From positions 54,685 through 118,684 of the forward strand of contig JAFSTN010000001.1 of the NCBI GenBank assembly GCA_017450485.1: a stretch of 64,000 nt of DNA, in the 5' to 3' direction. This stretch comes from Lachnospiraceae bacterium (GTDB lineage: Bacteria > Bacillota > Clostridia > Lachnospirales > Lachnospiraceae). The notes below the pieces were generated by a model. The model made no database searches. It was not told the DNA's origin and worked only from the letters and a program-made list of their open reading frames with translations. Both the position numbers and the translations under genes were made by a program. Shown one piece after another: positions 43,181-52,552 of the stretch. Position 1 is the first letter of the stretch. The number at the start of each line of letters is the position of its first letter.

Positions 43181-45109
43181 TCAGGCTGTGATCGCATTAC
43201 CGGTATAGAGCTGATAATACTTACCCTTGAGCTCTATCAGTTCTTCATGTGTACCGCGTTCTATGATCCGCCCCTGCTCCAGGACCATGATGCAGTCGCT
43301 GTTCCTGACGGTGCTCAGTCTGTGTGCTATTACGAACGTGGTACGGCCTTTCATCAGCGAATCCATGCCTTCCTGAACCAGTCTCTCTGTACGAGTATCT
43401 ATCGAACTGGTAGCTTCATCCAGTATCAGTACCGGAGGATCTGCAACCGCAGCCCTCGCTATCGCGATCAGCTGTCTCTGTCCCTGACTTAAGTTTGCTC
43501 CGTTACCGGTCAGCCGGGTATCATATCCATCCGGAAGCATGGATATGAAGTTATGTGCATTGGCCAGTTTAGCCGCAGCTATACATTCCTCATCGGTGGC
43601 ATCGAGTTTGCCGTATCTGATATTCTCCATCACCGTCCCGGTGAACAGATTGGTCTCCTGCAGAACCATTCCGAGACTGTGTCTCAAATCATCCTTCCTG
43701 ATCTTGCCGATATTTATATCATCATATCTGATCTTACCGTCCTGTATGTCATAGAATCTGTTGATCAGATTGGTGATGGTAGTCTTACCGGCTCCCGTAC
43801 TTCCCACAAAAGCGATCTTCTGTCCGGGTTTGGCGAAGAGCTTGATATCATACAGTATCTGCTTCTCTTCGTTATAGCTGAAGTCCACGTCATCCATGGT
43901 GACTTTGCCTTCCATCCTCTGGTAAGTGACGGTACCGTCAGCCGAGTGGGGATGTTTCCATGCCCATACACCGGTGTGCTCCTCGCATTCGGTAAGAGTT
44001 CCGTCCTCAGCCTCACGGGCATTTACCAGGGTAACATATCCCTCATCGGGTTCCGGTTCCTCATCGAGCAGTTTGAATATCCTGTCGGCACCGGCAAAAG
44101 CCATTATGACGGAATTAAGCTGCTGGGATATCTGACTGATCGGGAAGTTGATGCTCTTTGAAAGAGCCAGGAATGCTACCAGCGTTCCTATCGTAAGTCC
44201 GCCCACACCGTTTATGGCCATCACCGCTCCGGCTACCGCTACCAGCACGTAGCTCACATTTCCGAGCTGTGCGTTGACGGGGCCGAGTATATTGGCATTT
44301 TTGTTTGCATTCTCAGCGGAATCACGGAGTTCTTCATTGAGACGTGCAAATTCCTCTTTAGCCTTTTCCTCATGACAGAATACTTTGATGACCTTCTGCC
44401 CCTGCATCATCTCCTCGATATAACCGTTCAGGGCACCCAGATCTTTCTGCTGCTTGATAAAGAACTTGCCGGACAGTGACACAAGCTTCTTGGTTGCGAT
44501 AACCATAATGACGAGCATGACCACGTTAAGAGCGGTCAGTATGCCGCTGAGCGCTATCATGGTCCCCATGACCGACACTATGGTCACGAAACTTGATATG
44601 AACTGAATGATACCCTGTGATATCATCTGCCTGAGAGTATCGATGTCATTGGTATACAACGACATGATATCTCCGTGCGAATGTGTATCGAAATATCTGA
44701 TAGGCAGGCTCTGCATATGATCAAACATCTCTATACGCAGATTAGACAGAGTGCCCTGCGTTACATTGACCATGATGCGCGCCTGTCCGTAGTTGCAGAT
44801 GATACCCGCGGCAAATATGCCTATCATCTGTGTGATCCGGGCTGCCAGAGCCGAGAAATCGGGATTCTGTACGCCGATATAAGGTACGATATATACGTCT
44901 ATCAGTTCCCGCGTGTAGAGCTGGAAGACTATGTTCACATATGCATTGATACCTATGCAGCACAGAACCAGTAATACATGCAGCCAGTACTTCGAAAGTA
45001 TCCTCTTGAACAGTCTGGCCGATATCTCTCCGAGATTATCTATCTTGGGGCGCTGACCCATGGCAGCCATGTTTCTGCGGCCCATTTTGACCTCTTTGAC
45101 TTCTGCCAT
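43181..45109 (-). CDS. ABC exporter half-transporter, catalytic subunit
   Basis: A 642-residue type IV exporter: six membrane helices, then a nucleotide-binding domain with Walker A GSTGAGKTT, signature LSQGQRQLIAIARA, Walker B VLILDEATSSID (intact Glu) and H-loop IAHRLSTVRN. About 50 extra residues lie between membrane and ATPase domains (about 345–400), including an aromatic/His-rich VWAWKHPHS. It partners the degenerate subunit encoded directly upstream, overlapping by one base (TAATG). Exports drugs, lipids or peptides. Confidence 0.94.
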   Translation of the reverse strand: MAEVKEVKMGRRNMAAMGQRPKIDNLGEISARLFKRILSKYWLHVLLVLCCIGINAYVNIVFQLYTRELIDVYIVPYIGVQNPDFSALAARITQMIGIFAAGIICNYGQARIMVNVTQGTLSNLRIEMFDHMQSLPIRYFDTHSHGDIMSLYTNDIDTLRQMISQGIIQFISSFVTIVSVMGTMIALSGILTALNVVMLVIMVIATKKLVSLSGKFFIKQQKDLGALNGYIEEMMQGQKVIKVFCHEEKAKEEFARLNEELRDSAENANKNANILGPVNAQLGNVSYVLVAVAGAVMAINGVGGLTIGTLVAFLALSKSINFPISQISQQLNSVIMAFAGADRIFKLLDEEPEPDEGYVTLVNAREAEDGTLTECEEHTGVWAWKHPHSADGTVTYQRMEGKVTMDDVDFSYNEEKQILYDIKLFAKPGQKIAFVGSTGAGKTTITNLINRFYDIQDGKIRYDDINIGKIRKDDLRHSLGMVLQETNLFTGTVMENIRYGKLDATDEECIAAAKLANAHNFISMLPDGYDTRLTGNGANLSQGQRQLIAIARAAVADPPVLILDEATSSIDTRTERLVQEGMDSLMKGRTTFVIAHRLSTVRNSDCIMVLEQGRIIERGTHEELIELKGKYYQLYTGNAITA

Positions 45110-46860
45110 TATGCCTCGCCTCCCTTCTCATCGAAGTCTCCCGAGCCCTGCATCTGGCTCTCGTAGACTTCTTTGTATATTTCGTTGGACTCAAGCAGCT
45201 CGTCATGCGTACCGAATCCGTTCACCTCTCCGTTCTCCAGTACCACGATACGGTCCGCATCCTGTACGGATGAGATACGCTGAGCGATGATGAACTTAGT
45301 CGTATTCGGGATCTCATCACGGAAGGACTGACGTATCCTGGCATCTGTCGCCGTATCAACAGCCGAGGTGGAATCATCGAGGATCAGGATCTTCGGTTTC
45401 TTGAGCAGCGCTCTGGCGATACACAGACGCTGCTTCTGACCTCCCGATACATTCGTTCCGCCCTGCTCTATATGCGTCTCGTAGCCATCCGGCATCTGTG
45501 ATATGAACTCATCGGCGCATGCCAGTTTGCATGCCCTGATACACTCCTCTTCGGTCGCATTCTCATCTCCCCAGCGCAGGTTATCGAGAATGGACCCCGC
45601 AAACAGTACATTCTTTTGCAGCACAACGGATACATTGTTACGCAGCGTCTCGAGATCATAGCTGCGCACATCCTTGCCGCCCACCTTCACGGATCCTTCG
45701 GTCACGTCATAGAGACGGCTTATCAGGTTTACGAGCGATGATTTGGACGAACCGGTGCCTCCTATGATACCTATCGTCTCACCCGAAGCGATGTGCAGGT
45801 CAATATCCTTAAGTACCGGTCTGGTACCGTTGTCGTTATATGAGAAAGTAACATGATCGAAATCCACGGATCCGTCAGGTACATCGAAATCGGGATTCTC
45901 GGGATTGGTCAGGGCGGTCTCTTCGGACAGGATCTCATATATACGTCTTGCACTGGCCGCCGACATGGTCAGCATGACGAATATCATCGATACCATCATC
46001 AGACTGAACATAATAGCCATGACATACGACAGAAGTGTAGTCAGCTCACCGGTCGTCAGCTTCTCCGATGCGATCAGATGCGCTCCCATCCAGGATATGC
46101 TGAGCACACATGTATATACGGTCGTCATCATGATCGGACCGTTCAGGGCTATGTTTCGCTCGGCTTTGACGAACAGCTTGTAGATGTTCTCTGCAGCCGT
46201 ATTGAATTTCTTTTTCTCGTAATCCTCACGTACAAATGACTTAACCACACGGATGGCCGTAACATTCTCCTGCACGGACTCGTTGAGTGCGTCGTACTTC
46301 TTGAAGACCTGATCGAACAGGCGCATCGTGATCCTGATTATGCAAAAGAGCAGACAGCTCAGGAGCACCATGGCCACCACAAATATCGATGCTATCTGAG
46401 CATTTACCAGAAAAGCCATGACCAGAGCACATATGAGGGTCATGGGGGCTCTCACACACATCCTTAGGATCATCTGAAAAGCGTTCTGCAGGTTGGTCAC
46501 GTCTGTGGTCATACGGGTGACCAGACCTGATGTCGAGAATTTATCTATATTCTTGAAAGCAAATGTCTGGATGTTTTCATACATGGCCGTCCTGATATTC
46601 GCCGCAAACCCGGCGGATGCATTTGCCGCAAGGCGTCCGGCAGCTATACCGAAGCTTAAGGAAGCTATGGCCATAACGATCATGATGGCACCGTACTTGA
46701 ATACTTCGACCAGATTTCCCGGCATGATGCCATTGTCTATGATGCCTGCCATCATGAGGGGCAGTAATGTCTCCATTACAACCTCAAGGCCGGCCAGTAT
46801 AGGTGTGAGTATGGTCGCAGTCTTGAACTGTTTGGTCTGCGCAGCCAGTGTTTTGAACAT
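45109..46860 (-). CDS. ABC exporter half-transporter, degenerate-site subunit
   Basis: A 583-residue type IV exporter subunit with six membrane helices. The ATPase domain has Walker A GGTGSSKSSL, signature VSGGQKQRLCIARA and Walker B ILILDDSTSAVD, where Asp replaces the catalytic Glu. The switch region reads IIAQRISSVQDAD, with Gln replacing His. This is the usual inactive site of heterodimeric exporters such as TmrAB, LmrCD or BmrCD. The two subunits should form one heterodimer. Confidence 0.94.
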   Translation of the reverse strand: MFKTLAAQTKQFKTATILTPILAGLEVVMETLLPLMMAGIIDNGIMPGNLVEVFKYGAIMIVMAIASLSFGIAAGRLAANASAGFAANIRTAMYENIQTFAFKNIDKFSTSGLVTRMTTDVTNLQNAFQMILRMCVRAPMTLICALVMAFLVNAQIASIFVVAMVLLSCLLFCIIRITMRLFDQVFKKYDALNESVQENVTAIRVVKSFVREDYEKKKFNTAAENIYKLFVKAERNIALNGPIMMTTVYTCVLSISWMGAHLIASEKLTTGELTTLLSYVMAIMFSLMMVSMIFVMLTMSAASARRIYEILSEETALTNPENPDFDVPDGSVDFDHVTFSYNDNGTRPVLKDIDLHIASGETIGIIGGTGSSKSSLVNLISRLYDVTEGSVKVGGKDVRSYDLETLRNNVSVVLQKNVLFAGSILDNLRWGDENATEEECIRACKLACADEFISQMPDGYETHIEQGGTNVSGGQKQRLCIARALLKKPKILILDDSTSAVDTATDARIRQSFRDEIPNTTKFIIAQRISSVQDADRIVVLENGEVNGFGTHDELLESNEIYKEVYESQMQGSGDFDEKGGEA

Positions 46861-46901
46861 AATGATCTCCTGTGATCGAGCCGGGAAAACCCGGATAATG
46901 A

Positions 46902-47540
46902 TCAGAATGAATAAATGAACGGATTATTCTCTCTCTCATATCCGATGCTCGTGGATGCTCCGTGACCGGGATACACACGTGTCTCATCGGGCAGACACAT
47001 AAGTTTGTCGGATATGGAACGGATAAGTGTGGATTCGGATCCGGTAGGAAGATCTGCACGTCCCACGCTTGCCTGGAACAGTGTATCTCCGCTGATGAGT
47101 ATGCCGGCTTCCTCTATGTAATAGCAGCAGCTGCCTATGGTGTGTCCCGGAGTATATATCACTTTGAATGAAATATCTCCTTCGGTACGGATCTCTCCGT
47201 CACGCAGATATTCATCCACTTTTACGGTATAAGGTCTGCCCGCCTGTGCGGATACATTGGTCTCTGCATCCTCACACAGAACACGCTCTTCTTCATAGGC
47301 ATACACTTTCGATCCCGTAAGTTCACGGAGCTCGTTACATCCCCATATATGGTCGAAATGTGCGTGTGTCAGATAGATGGCCTTCACTGTAAACCCTCTA
47401 TCCTTCAGCTGCTCATATATGTATGATCCGGAATCAGCAGGATCAAAAAAGATCACATCCTGTGATCCCTCTCTGTACACAAAGTAGCAATTAGTGCCCA
47501 CTGCTCCGAGCATCATACGCCCTATCTTGATATCAGCCAT
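46902..47540 (-). CDS. Metallo-beta-lactamase-fold hydrolase (glyoxalase II-like)
   Basis: A 212-residue MBL protein with THAHFDHIWG, YTPGHTIGSCCYY, SGDTLFQASVGRADLPTG and the C-terminal PGHGASTSIGYER. This is the YcbL/glyoxalase II-like form common in Clostridia, often encoded beside relA as here. Two metal ions and a thioester-type substrate are expected. Confidence 0.92.
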   Translation of the reverse strand: MADIKIGRMMLGAVGTNCYFVYREGSQDVIFFDPADSGSYIYEQLKDRGFTVKAIYLTHAHFDHIWGCNELRELTGSKVYAYEEERVLCEDAETNVSAQAGRPYTVKVDEYLRDGEIRTEGDISFKVIYTPGHTIGSCCYYIEEAGILISGDTLFQASVGRADLPTGSESTLIRSISDKLMCLPDETRVYPGHGASTSIGYERENNPFIYSF

Positions 47541-47575
47541 AAATTACCTCCGTAGGATCAACGAACCGCACATCG

Positions 47576-49885
47576 TCATCCCGTGGTACGTTCTATATCG
47601 ACTACACTCTCGATGCCTCTGATCTTCTCGATCATATGGTCGAGTTCCTGTCTGCTCTTTACTTCAAAGCTGATATCCATCGTAGCCGTACCCTGCTTGG
47701 ATACACGTGTATTCACGGACAGTATGTCTATACCGCGCTCAGTGAACATCCTGGAAACTTCAGCCAGCAGACCGCTTCTGTTATTTGCATAGATACATAT
47801 CTCGGCCAGATATGTCTCCCCTGCTTCGCCGTCAGGCCTCTGCCATTCGGCATCTATGATACGTACTCTCTCTTTTTCCGGGAGATTCAGTATATTGATG
47901 CAGTCGGTCCTGTGTATGGATACACCCCTGCCTCTGGTCACGAATCCGACTATCTCATCACCCGGCAACGGTGAACAGCACTTGGAAAACCTGACCGCCA
48001 CATCATGTATTCCCTTGACCGTGATCGCACTTCCGCCGTGTCCTGTCTTGGGTGAGATCTGATTGGCACTCTGAGCCACCTGCTCAAGTATCTCTTCCTC
48101 GGTAGGATTGGCCTTGTGATCCTCGGTATAGTACTCCTGCATACGTGAGATCACCTGGCCCTCTTTCAGGGCACCGTGACCTATGGCCGCCAGCAGCGAA
48201 TCCCAGTCGGAGAAGCCATATCTGCGCATGACTCTCTCTGTATATCTGGGGATCATTATAGTGCTGACAGATACACCTTTTGTCTTGATATAGTTATTCA
48301 GAGCCTCACGGCCTTTGATGATATTGTCGTCCTTGAGGATCTGCTTAAACCATTGATTGATCTTATTGCGTGCCTGTGAAGACCTGACTATGTTCAGCCA
48401 GTCACGGCTGGGGCCTTTCGTATTCTGGCTCGTGATGATCTCTACACGGTCACCGTTCCTGAGTTCATAGTCTATGGGCACCAGTTTGCCGTTGACCCTC
48501 GCTCCTATCATGCGGTTGCCCACTGCGGAGTGTACGGCATAGGCAAAATCTATGGGGGTAGATCCGGCAGGCAGGTTTTTGACTTCGCCTCCGGGGGTAA
48601 AGCAGTATACATTATCCGAAAACAGGTTCAGGTCGCTCTTCAGCATCCCCATGAACTCGGCGTTATCCTGTGAATCCTGTTGCCACTCCAGTATCTGTCT
48701 GAGCCAGGTCAGCTTCTCCTGTTCGGAATCATCGACCTTCTTGCCGTCGGATGCATCCTTATACTTCCAGTGGGCTGCGATACCGTACTCAGCGGCTTTG
48801 TGCATCTCATGGGTACGGATCTGTATCTCAAAAGGCTGCCCGGACGATCCTATCAGAGTCGTATGCAGGGACTGGTACATATTTGCCTTGGGCATCGCTA
48901 TATAATCTTTGAAGCGGCCCGGAATAGGCTTATACAGGGCATGGATGACACCCAGTGCCGCATAACAGTCCTGTATGCTGTCTACGAGGATGCGTATGGC
49001 AAATACATCATATATCTGATCAAGGGTCTTGTTCTGATTGAGCATCTTCTTATAAATGCTGAAGAGATGCTTGATACGGCCATATACCTGTGCATTGATG
49101 CCGGCACTCAGGATATGCTCTCTTACCTCATCTACGAGCCCCTGTATATAGGCTTCTCTCTCTCCGTTATTGACATCGATGCTCTCGGCCAGCTCCTGAT
49201 ACGCTTCGGGCTCCAGATACATCAGCGACAGATCATCAAGCTCTACCTTAACCTTGCTGATGCCGAGTCTGTGTGCTATCGGCGAGTAAATATCCAATGT
49301 CTCACGTGCTATGCGCTGCTGTGCCTCCTCGGGCTGATATTGCAACGTACGCATATTGTGAAGTCTGTCGGCCAGTTTGATCAGGATCACGCGAATATCC
49401 TTGGCCATGGCCAGGAACATCTTACGCAGGTTCTCAGCCTGCATCTCCAGACGGTCTACCTGCTGGTCGGATCCGGTGAACTGGAGTTTATCCAGTTTCG
49501 TCACACCGTCGACGAGCAGAGCCACATCATTACCGAAATCCGTTTCAAGCGTCTCGATGGTGGTATTGGTATCCTCCAGAACATCATGCAGCAGACCGGC
49601 GATAATGGTCTCCTTATCAAGCTCCAGATCAGCCAGTATGATCGACACATGCAGAGGATGCATGATATAAGGCTCACCGGAACGTCTGACCTGACCTTCA
49701 TGAGCTACGAGAGCCGTCTTATATGCTTTTTCGATCATGGATATATCATCGGAAGGATGATAGAGGCGCACACGGGATATCAAGTCCTGATACAGCTCAT
49801 CAGGGCTCTTGGACTTCTCTATGGCGGTGTCGGTATCTATATGTAAGACACCGGATCTGTCCACATCAGACATAGTCCGCACCAT
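47576..49885 (-). CDS. relA: Bifunctional (p)ppGpp synthetase/hydrolase
   Basis: About 769 residues. The HD hydrolase domain has HPLHVSIILADLELD and LLHDVLEDT, the synthetase domain GRIKHLFSIYKKM and YIAMPKANMYQSLHTT, followed by TGS, a conserved-Cys region (RFSKCCSPLPGDE) and a C-terminal ACT domain. It makes and degrades the stringent-response alarmone. The frame is open to ATG 49936, but that codon lies in a strong hairpin at the 5' end of the mRNA; ATG 49885 or 49873 is likelier, though neither has a good ribosome site. Start position is uncertain. Confidence 0.95.
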   Translation of the reverse strand: MVRTMSDVDRSGVLHIDTDTAIEKSKSPDELYQDLISRVRLYHPSDDISMIEKAYKTALVAHEGQVRRSGEPYIMHPLHVSIILADLELDKETIIAGLLHDVLEDTNTTIETLETDFGNDVALLVDGVTKLDKLQFTGSDQQVDRLEMQAENLRKMFLAMAKDIRVILIKLADRLHNMRTLQYQPEEAQQRIARETLDIYSPIAHRLGISKVKVELDDLSLMYLEPEAYQELAESIDVNNGEREAYIQGLVDEVREHILSAGINAQVYGRIKHLFSIYKKMLNQNKTLDQIYDVFAIRILVDSIQDCYAALGVIHALYKPIPGRFKDYIAMPKANMYQSLHTTLIGSSGQPFEIQIRTHEMHKAAEYGIAAHWKYKDASDGKKVDDSEQEKLTWLRQILEWQQDSQDNAEFMGMLKSDLNLFSDNVYCFTPGGEVKNLPAGSTPIDFAYAVHSAVGNRMIGARVNGKLVPIDYELRNGDRVEIITSQNTKGPSRDWLNIVRSSQARNKINQWFKQILKDDNIIKGREALNNYIKTKGVSVSTIMIPRYTERVMRRYGFSDWDSLLAAIGHGALKEGQVISRMQEYYTEDHKANPTEEEILEQVAQSANQISPKTGHGGSAITVKGIHDVAVRFSKCCSPLPGDEIVGFVTRGRGVSIHRTDCINILNLPEKERVRIIDAEWQRPDGEAGETYLAEICIYANNRSGLLAEVSRMFTERGIDILSVNTRVSKQGTATMDISFEVKSRQELDHMIEKIRGIESVVDIERTTG

Positions 49886-49930
49886 CCCGTATACATACGG
49901 GTCCCTCAAACAGATTATAACTCCCCAATG

Positions 49931-49959
49931 ATACATGCAGGCGCAGAGCCCGCATGTAT
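49931..49959 (-). other. 5' leader hairpin of relA
   Basis: ATACATGCGGGC and GCCTGCATGTAT pair over 12 positions with one G·U. The hairpin starts at or near the predicted transcription start and ends in the first in-frame ATG. It may stabilise the message or control translation. Confidence 0.5.
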
Positions 49960-49962
49960 GTA

Positions 49963-49992
49963 ATTATAAAACAAACCTGCGGGCGTAGTCAA
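49963..49992 (-). promoter_or_regulatory. Promoter of relA
   Basis: TTGACT, 18 bases, then a perfect TATAAT on the minus strand. The predicted start of transcription is close to 49956, which puts the leader hairpin at the very 5' end. Confidence 0.7.
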
Positions 49993-50025
49993 TAAATGAG
50001 ACTTTCTATGAAACTCCCGAAATGC

Positions 50026-50031
50026 TATAAT
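50026..50031 (+). promoter_or_regulatory. –10 element of recN promoter
   Basis: A perfect TATAAT lies about 43 bases before the recN ATG. The –35 region (TTTCTA) is poor. AAGGAG precedes the start codon. No convincing LexA box is seen. Confidence 0.5.
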
Positions 50032-50074
50032 GATTATCGTATCTTTCCCGTCCGGAGAAAGATAAGGAGAACAT

Positions 50075-51745
50075 ATGATTACTGATCTTCACGTACGTAA
50101 TGTCGCTCTCATCGATGAGGCGGACATCACCTTCACCCCCGGCCTAAACGTCCTGACAGGCGAAACCGGTGCCGGCAAATCCATTCTCATAGAAGCTCTG
50201 GGCCTGGCTCTCGGAGACAGGGCGGATACCGGGCTCATAAGACAGGGCAGCGATTCGGCCAATGTCGAGCTCACTCTGCGTCCCGAAGACAGATCGGTCT
50301 ATGAGTTGCTGCACGATTCGGGCATCGACACAGACGAGGATGACATCATCATCAGGCGCAAACTGACTCCCGGCAGCTCCGACTGCTATATTAACGGCCA
50401 GAAAGTCGCTCTCAGGGAGCTCTCCCGTCTCACATCCAGAATGATAGATATCTGCGGGCAGCGTGAATCCCTGACTCTTCTCAGGGAATCTTCATTGAAA
50501 AACATGCTGGATTCGCATGCCACTGACGAACTTCGCGAGATACTTTCCCGGATCGGCGAAAAATACACGGATTATTCCGATGTGTTATGTAAACTCAACG
50601 ATACAGATGAGGATGAATCGCTCCGCAAGAGAAAGGCGGATCTGGCCGAGTATGAAGTTAACGAGATCGACAATGCCGCCCTTACACCAGGTGAAGATGA
50701 GGAACTTGAAATCGACTATCGCAGGATGAACAATGCTTCCCGCATCAACGAGTCCCTGTCCGCCGTATCCTCTCTGATAGACGGCACGGACGGTGCATCC
50801 GATCTGATATCCCGTGCACTCAAAGCTCTGTACAGTGTTACGGAATATGATGAGTCACTTCAGGACATGGCTTCATCCCTGTCTGACATCGATGCGCTCA
50901 CAGCTGATCTCAGCCGCGAGATCGGCTCATATATGTCCTCATCCGAATATGATGCGGCATCTTTCAACGAAATCACCGCACGTCTCGATCTCATAAACCA
51001 TCTGAAGGATAAATACGGTCGGAGCATTGAAGCTATACTCGCATACAGAGACGAACGATGCGAAGAGCTCGACAGACTGCGCGATCATGAAGCATACAGA
51101 ACCAAACTGGAAAACCGGAAGGCTGCCCTTGAAGAGGAACTGCTCTCTCTCTGTGCCCGTGCTCACGATCTGCGGGCAAGCGCAGCTGCTTCGCTGGAAT
51201 CAAATCTCATGAATGCGCTCACCGACATGAACTTCCTGAACTGTGATCTGAAGATAGAGGTAAAAGCCGATAAAACTCATATCACGGCAAGCGGATATGA
51301 TGATATAGATTTCCTGATATCCTTAAATCCCGGCGAACCTCTCAAGTCACTTAAGGATGTGGCCAGCGGCGGAGAACTCTCCCGTATCATGCTAGCGATC
51401 AAATGTGTGTCCGGTGACAGGGAAACTACCGGAACTCTGATATTCGACGAGATAGATACCGGCATATCCGGCGTCACCGCATGGAAGGTCGGTGAGAAGC
51501 TGCACTCTCTCGGTGCATCTCATCAGGTCATATGCATAACCCATCAGGCACAGGTGGCCGCACAGGCAGATACCCATTTCGTGATATCCAAATCCGTGCA
51601 TCAGGACAGAACACTGACTGCCGTGGATGTACTTGATGAAGACGGAATGATAGATGAACTGATGAGAATGTCAGGCTCCGGAGATTCATCCGAAGCCGCC
51701 AGAAACGCTGCTGTGGAGCTCAAAGCCAAAGCCCGTCTAAGCTAA
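50075..51745 (+). CDS. recN: DNA repair protein RecN
   Basis: A 556-residue SMC-like ATPase. Walker A is GETGAGKSILIEALGLALGD, a central coiled coil spans about 150–370, and the signature and Walker B are SGGELSRIMLAIKCV and TLIFDEIDTGISG. It acts early in double-strand break repair. In most Clostridia recN follows nadK on the same strand, often with argR between; here it is convergent with nadK, ends one base before it, and argR is absent. Confidence 0.96.
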   Translation: MITDLHVRNVALIDEADITFTPGLNVLTGETGAGKSILIEALGLALGDRADTGLIRQGSDSANVELTLRPEDRSVYELLHDSGIDTDEDDIIIRRKLTPGSSDCYINGQKVALRELSRLTSRMIDICGQRESLTLLRESSLKNMLDSHATDELREILSRIGEKYTDYSDVLCKLNDTDEDESLRKRKADLAEYEVNEIDNAALTPGEDEELEIDYRRMNNASRINESLSAVSSLIDGTDGASDLISRALKALYSVTEYDESLQDMASSLSDIDALTADLSREIGSYMSSSEYDAASFNEITARLDLINHLKDKYGRSIEAILAYRDERCEELDRLRDHEAYRTKLENRKAALEEELLSLCARAHDLRASAAASLESNLMNALTDMNFLNCDLKIEVKADKTHITASGYDDIDFLISLNPGEPLKSLKDVASGGELSRIMLAIKCVSGDRETTGTLIFDEIDTGISGVTAWKVGEKLHSLGASHQVICITHQAQVAAQADTHFVISKSVHQDRTLTAVDVLDEDGMIDELMRMSGSGDSSEAARNAAVELKAKARLS

Positions 51746-52552
51746 TCAGACAAGTTTCTCATGAAGAGTGTTTAGGAAGCTCTCTCTTCTGATCTTAATG
51801 ATGCGCGTCACCTCGGTAGACCTGCATATCTGGATAGAATCACCCGCCTCGAGCATATAGGGATCACGACCGTCAAACTGCGCCGCCACAGGAACGGTCT
51901 GTCCTTCGACGATACGGACTTCTATACGGTCATCGGGGCTCAATACTATGCTCCTCGTGTTGAGGGTATGCGGGCAAATCGGTGTCACAATGATCAGATT
52001 GGCTCGGGGCTGTGCTATCGGACCTCCCGCTGACATATTATATCCCGTGCTACCTGTAGGCGTGGAGATGACCAGACCGTCGGCAGAGTAATTATTCAGA
52101 TATTCATTATTCACATACAAAGCATATCTTATCAGACACAGTGCACCGCACCCGGTGATCGTGATGTCATTAAGACAATGATCCTCTGTCTTGGCCTTCT
52201 TGGACTTGTATATCTTACCGCACATCATCATGCGGTTCTCTATCGTGATATCGCCGTCTATGAGCTTGCGCATATCGCGCTGCAGATCCCCGCCCATATC
52301 ACATTCGGTCAGATAACCCAGATTGCCTATGTTCACGCCGAGTAAAGGTATGTTCCGTCCGAAATTGTTGCCTGCGGCTCTGAGCATCGTGCCGTCCCCG
52401 CCGAGTACGATAATGGCATCGGTATCATCCGGAACCGAAGGACCTATAGTCACATGTTCTGCTCCCACACTGCGCAGGGCCGCAGTGATCTGTGCGGTAT
52501 ATACTCCGTTCGGATCCTTTGAACTGTTGACTATGACATGAAATCTCTTCAT
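51746..52552 (-). CDS. nadK: NAD kinase
   Basis: A 268-residue NAD kinase with the GGDGT motif (IIVLGGDGTMLRAA), NLGYLTE and the NE/D-type DGLVISTPTGSTGYNMSAGGP. It phosphorylates NAD to NADP. It overlaps tlyA by 4 bp and ends immediately beside convergent recN with no terminator between. Confidence 0.95.
   Translation of the reverse strand: MKRFHVIVNSSKDPNGVYTAQITAALRSVGAEHVTIGPSVPDDTDAIIVLGGDGTMLRAAGNNFGRNIPLLGVNIGNLGYLTECDMGGDLQRDMRKLIDGDITIENRMMMCGKIYKSKKAKTEDHCLNDITITGCGALCLIRYALYVNNEYLNNYSADGLVISTPTGSTGYNMSAGGPIAQPRANLIIVTPICPHTLNTRSIVLSPDDRIEVRIVEGQTVPVAAQFDGRDPYMLEAGDSIQICRSTEVTRIIKIRRESFLNTLHEKLV

Noticed and set aside
48680-49846. Long plus-strand open frame opposite relA
   Set aside because: Low-complexity, Ile/Leu-rich translation without domain features, entirely within a well-defined RelA/SpoT gene.
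49882-49936. ATG 49936 as the RelA start
   Set aside because: It falls inside a 12-bp leader hairpin, about 20 bases after the predicted transcription start, with no ribosome site. Downstream ATGs fit family N-termini better.
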